This document shows positions 62,547-64,000 of a stretch of 64,000 nucleotides of DNA, one piece after another. The DNA comes from Sulfitobacter sp. W027. GTDB taxonomy: Bacteria > Pseudomonadota > Alphaproteobacteria > Rhodobacterales > Rhodobacteraceae. The position numbers and the translations under genes are program-made. The DNA lies in NCBI RefSeq assembly GCF_025143985.1, contig NZ_CP083564.1, positions 310,001 to 374,000 on the forward strand. Direction: 5' to 3'. Within the stretch, counting starts at the first letter, position 1, and each line of letters begins with the position of its first letter. The notes below the pieces were generated by a model, which was given only the letters and a program-made list of their open reading frames with translations, had not been told where the DNA came from and ran no database searches.

Positions 62547-62700
62547 GGGAGAACTCCGTAATCTGGCGCTTACCGTAGTGCCATCGGCGGGTTCCAGCAA
62601 ATGCAAAGCGCCTTGCCCTTGGCGACGCGCGGGATGGACCTACCTGTTGCGAGATGGTCGGCCCTTGCTCCGACGCCACGCGAATAACGAGGTTTGGAAC

Positions 62701-63180
62701 ATGAGATTAGTTTTCTTGGCACCCCTATTGGTGGCAGGCTGCGCCGAAGTGGCGACTGCACCGGTGCAAAACCCCATTCCGGCCCCTACGGTGCCGACCG
62801 GGCAGATCACCCCACCGAGTGCCACGGCGACACCGCCCGCCCGCACAGCGCCCCGTCCGTCACGGGTAGAAGCGCGCGCCTCCACGACCAAGCCCAAGCC
62901 CTTGCCCAATTCGGTGATCGACGCGGTGAATGAGCCGTCTAGTAACTCCAGCAGTTCCAGCACGCCTACCGCGCCCACGCCTGCCAAGCCCTTGGCGGAA
63001 TCCTGCAAAGAAGGCAGCTGGTGGGGTCTGATTGGCCGTCCCCGCGCGGCGGCAAACATCGTGTCCGAGCCCAAGCGCGTCTATACCGAAGGCGACCCGG
63101 TGACCATGGATGCCAATCCCAACCGCACCAACATTGTGTTGGACGCGGAAGGGAAGATCGCCAAGGTCACCTGCGGCTAG
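62701..63180 (+). CDS. Lipoprotein with an I78-type peptidase-inhibitor domain
   Basis: A 159-residue lipoprotein. The signal MRLVFLAPLLVAGC ends in the lipobox LVAG-C (C14). A Pro/Thr/Ser-rich linker (residues 20-100, including a serine run) separates it from a C-terminal domain of about 58 residues resembling the potato-inhibitor-like I78 family: CKEGSWWGLIG, RVYTEGDPVTMDANPNRTNI and the end GKIAKVTCG, with two cysteines likely disulphide-bonded. It probably protects the periplasm from serine proteases. It is divergent from mbfA. Confidence 0.82.
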   Translation: MRLVFLAPLLVAGCAEVATAPVQNPIPAPTVPTGQITPPSATATPPARTAPRPSRVEARASTTKPKPLPNSVIDAVNEPSSNSSSSSTPTAPTPAKPLAESCKEGSWWGLIGRPRAAANIVSEPKRVYTEGDPVTMDANPNRTNIVLDAEGKIAKVTCG

Positions 63181-63190
63181 GCTCGACCCC

Positions 63191-64000
63191 CTAGCCCTTT
63201 GGCCGCTTGTCGAGAATGCGCACGGCTTTGCCCTCTGACCGGGCAACGCCGCCGACATCCATGACCTCAACCTTGACCGAGATGCCGATCGTCTGCTTGA
63301 TCTGTGCCGAGAGCGCTTTGATCGCCGCTTGCCGGGCGTCGGTGCTGATGCTGGCATCCGCGCATTCGCATAGCACACGCATCTGATCCATCCGGTCGGG
63401 CCGTGTGAGTTCGATCTGAAAATGCGGCGCAAGGCCCGGCGTGGCCATCAGCGCCTCTTCGATCTGGGTGGGGAAGACATTGACGCCGCGCAGGATAATC
63501 ATGTCGTCGCTGCGGCCCGTCACCTTCTCCATCCGCCGCATGGAGCGGGCGGTGCCAGCCAGCAGGCGTGTCAGATCGCGGGTGCGGTAGCGGATGATCG
63601 GAAAGGCTTGTTTGGTGAGGGAGGTGAACACCAGCTCGCCCATCTCGCCATCTTCGACCGGAGCACCCGTTTCGGGGTCAATAATCTCGGGGTAGAAGTG
63701 ATCCTCCCAGATGTGCAGCCCGTCTTTGGTCTCCACACATTCCATCGACACGCCCGGCCCCATGACTTCGCTGAGGCCGTAGATATCGACGGCATGCATG
63801 TCAAAGGCCTGTTCAATTTCCAGCCGCATGGCGTTGGTCCAGGGCTCTGCGCCGAAGATGCCGACCTCTAGCGAGGATTGGCGCGGGTCGATGCCTTGTT
63901 TGGCGTATTCATCCACGATCGACAGCGCATAGGACGGGGTGACTGTGATGCCCTTGGGCTGGAAATCCTCGATCAGCCGCACTTGGCGTGGGGTCATCCC
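63191..64000 (-). CDS. paaK: Phenylacetate-CoA ligase (C-terminal part)
   Basis: The C-terminal 269 or so residues of an ANL-superfamily acyl-CoA synthetase; the start lies beyond the right edge. Visible features are ITVTPSYALS, VDIYGLSEVMGPG (the adenylation Y/G-E motif), IIRYRTRDLTRLL and the C-terminal domain RSDDMIILRGVNVFPTQIEEAL, all typical of PaaK. It activates phenylacetate to phenylacetyl-CoA for the paa pathway, whose other genes would be to the right. It ends 11 bases from the lipoprotein gene, convergently. Confidence 0.92.
   Translation of the reverse strand, partial: GMTPRQVRLIEDFQPKGITVTPSYALSIVDEYAKQGIDPRQSSLEVGIFGAEPWTNAMRLEIEQAFDMHAVDIYGLSEVMGPGVSMECVETKDGLHIWEDHFYPEIIDPETGAPVEDGEMGELVFTSLTKQAFPIIRYRTRDLTRLLAGTARSMRRMEKVTGRSDDMIILRGVNVFPTQIEEALMATPGLAPHFQIELTRPDRMDQMRVLCECADASISTDARQAAIKALSAQIKQTIGISVKVEVMDVGGVARSEGKAVRILDKRPKG

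Noticed and set aside
1..64000. Mobile elements, prophage or CRISPR arrays
   Set aside because: No transposase, integrase, terminal inverted repeats, attachment duplications near the two tRNAs, or regularly spaced repeats were seen.

Overview
The window reads as ordinary chromosome from a marine alphaproteobacterium of the Rhodobacteraceae (Roseobacter group, Sulfitobacter-like). The basis is protein content and style: GlcDEF, a bacterial MbfA iron exporter, DUF1523 and DUF2945 proteins, a FemAB-like acyltransferase, SSADH, MscS paralogues, GC-rich codon use and dense ATGA/TGATG gene overlaps. This is inference from recognised families, not a database match. I see no prophage, transposase, CRISPR array or rRNA. 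There are two tRNA genes, Arg(CCT) and Pro(CGG).

Layout. 1-960: LacI-type regulator (cut by the window edge), tRNA-Arg, a small lipoprotein. 962-4077 (minus): L,D-transpeptidase, then the tightly overlapping queCDEF operon for preQ1/queuosine. 4245-6607: an HWE histidine kinase behind a perfect CtrA-type box, then a glutaredoxin-MauE fusion. 6659-12538: tRNA-Pro and the leucine genes leuB, leuD and leuC, with an EEP-family protein, a membrane protein and a DUF2945 gene interspersed. 12816-15589: MscS channel, rsfS, rlmH and a secreted protein. 15775-19680: glycolate oxidase glcDEF. 19748-25279: trypsin-like protease, small heat-shock protein, SSADH, alpha/beta hydrolase, DUF1523. 25356-31708: Na+/H+ antiporter with a cNMP domain, PepSY protein, a divergent glycosyltransferase/sulfotransferase pair, smpB. 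31960-39844: mercaptopyruvate sulfurtransferase, aminotransferase, a frameshifted 7TM histidine kinase, amtB, PBP1A. 40093-46180: ridA-gdpD, FemAB-like-phhB-mscS, divergent peroxiredoxin and ferredoxin reductase, rsmD. 46311-51276: a four-gene imelysin/di-haem/imelysin/DUF1513 operon. 51306-64000: map, sfsA, CinA-like, GNAT, AhpD-like, OmpA-like, Lrp, MFS, ornithine cyclodeaminase family, HAD, DUF188, fghA, AEC transporter, mbfA, I78 inhibitor lipoprotein, and phenylacetate-CoA ligase (cut by the right edge).

The most interesting candidate system is the imelysin operon (46311-51276). It encodes four exported proteins with haem, iron-binding and beta-propeller-like features, and it looks like a periplasmic iron-handling module whose mechanism is poorly described. 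Other points worth following are the broken sensor kinase at 34114-35953, a Fur-box-like sequence plus a strongly structured leader ahead of ridA (39883-40092), a short leader ORF overlapping the rsfS start, and a repeated gene-end motif seen at 6864 and 27916.

The only stretch over 300 bases without a protein gene is 6608-6918, which holds tRNA-Pro, a GC hairpin and one copy of the repeated motif. The other larger gaps (4078-4295, 9917-10191, 12539-12815, 31709-31959, 37321-37591, 39845-40092) are under 300 bases and contain only the regulatory features listed or nothing I can recognise. Start codons were moved inward wherever a Shine-Dalgarno sequence, a signal peptide or an overlap with the previous stop supported it.
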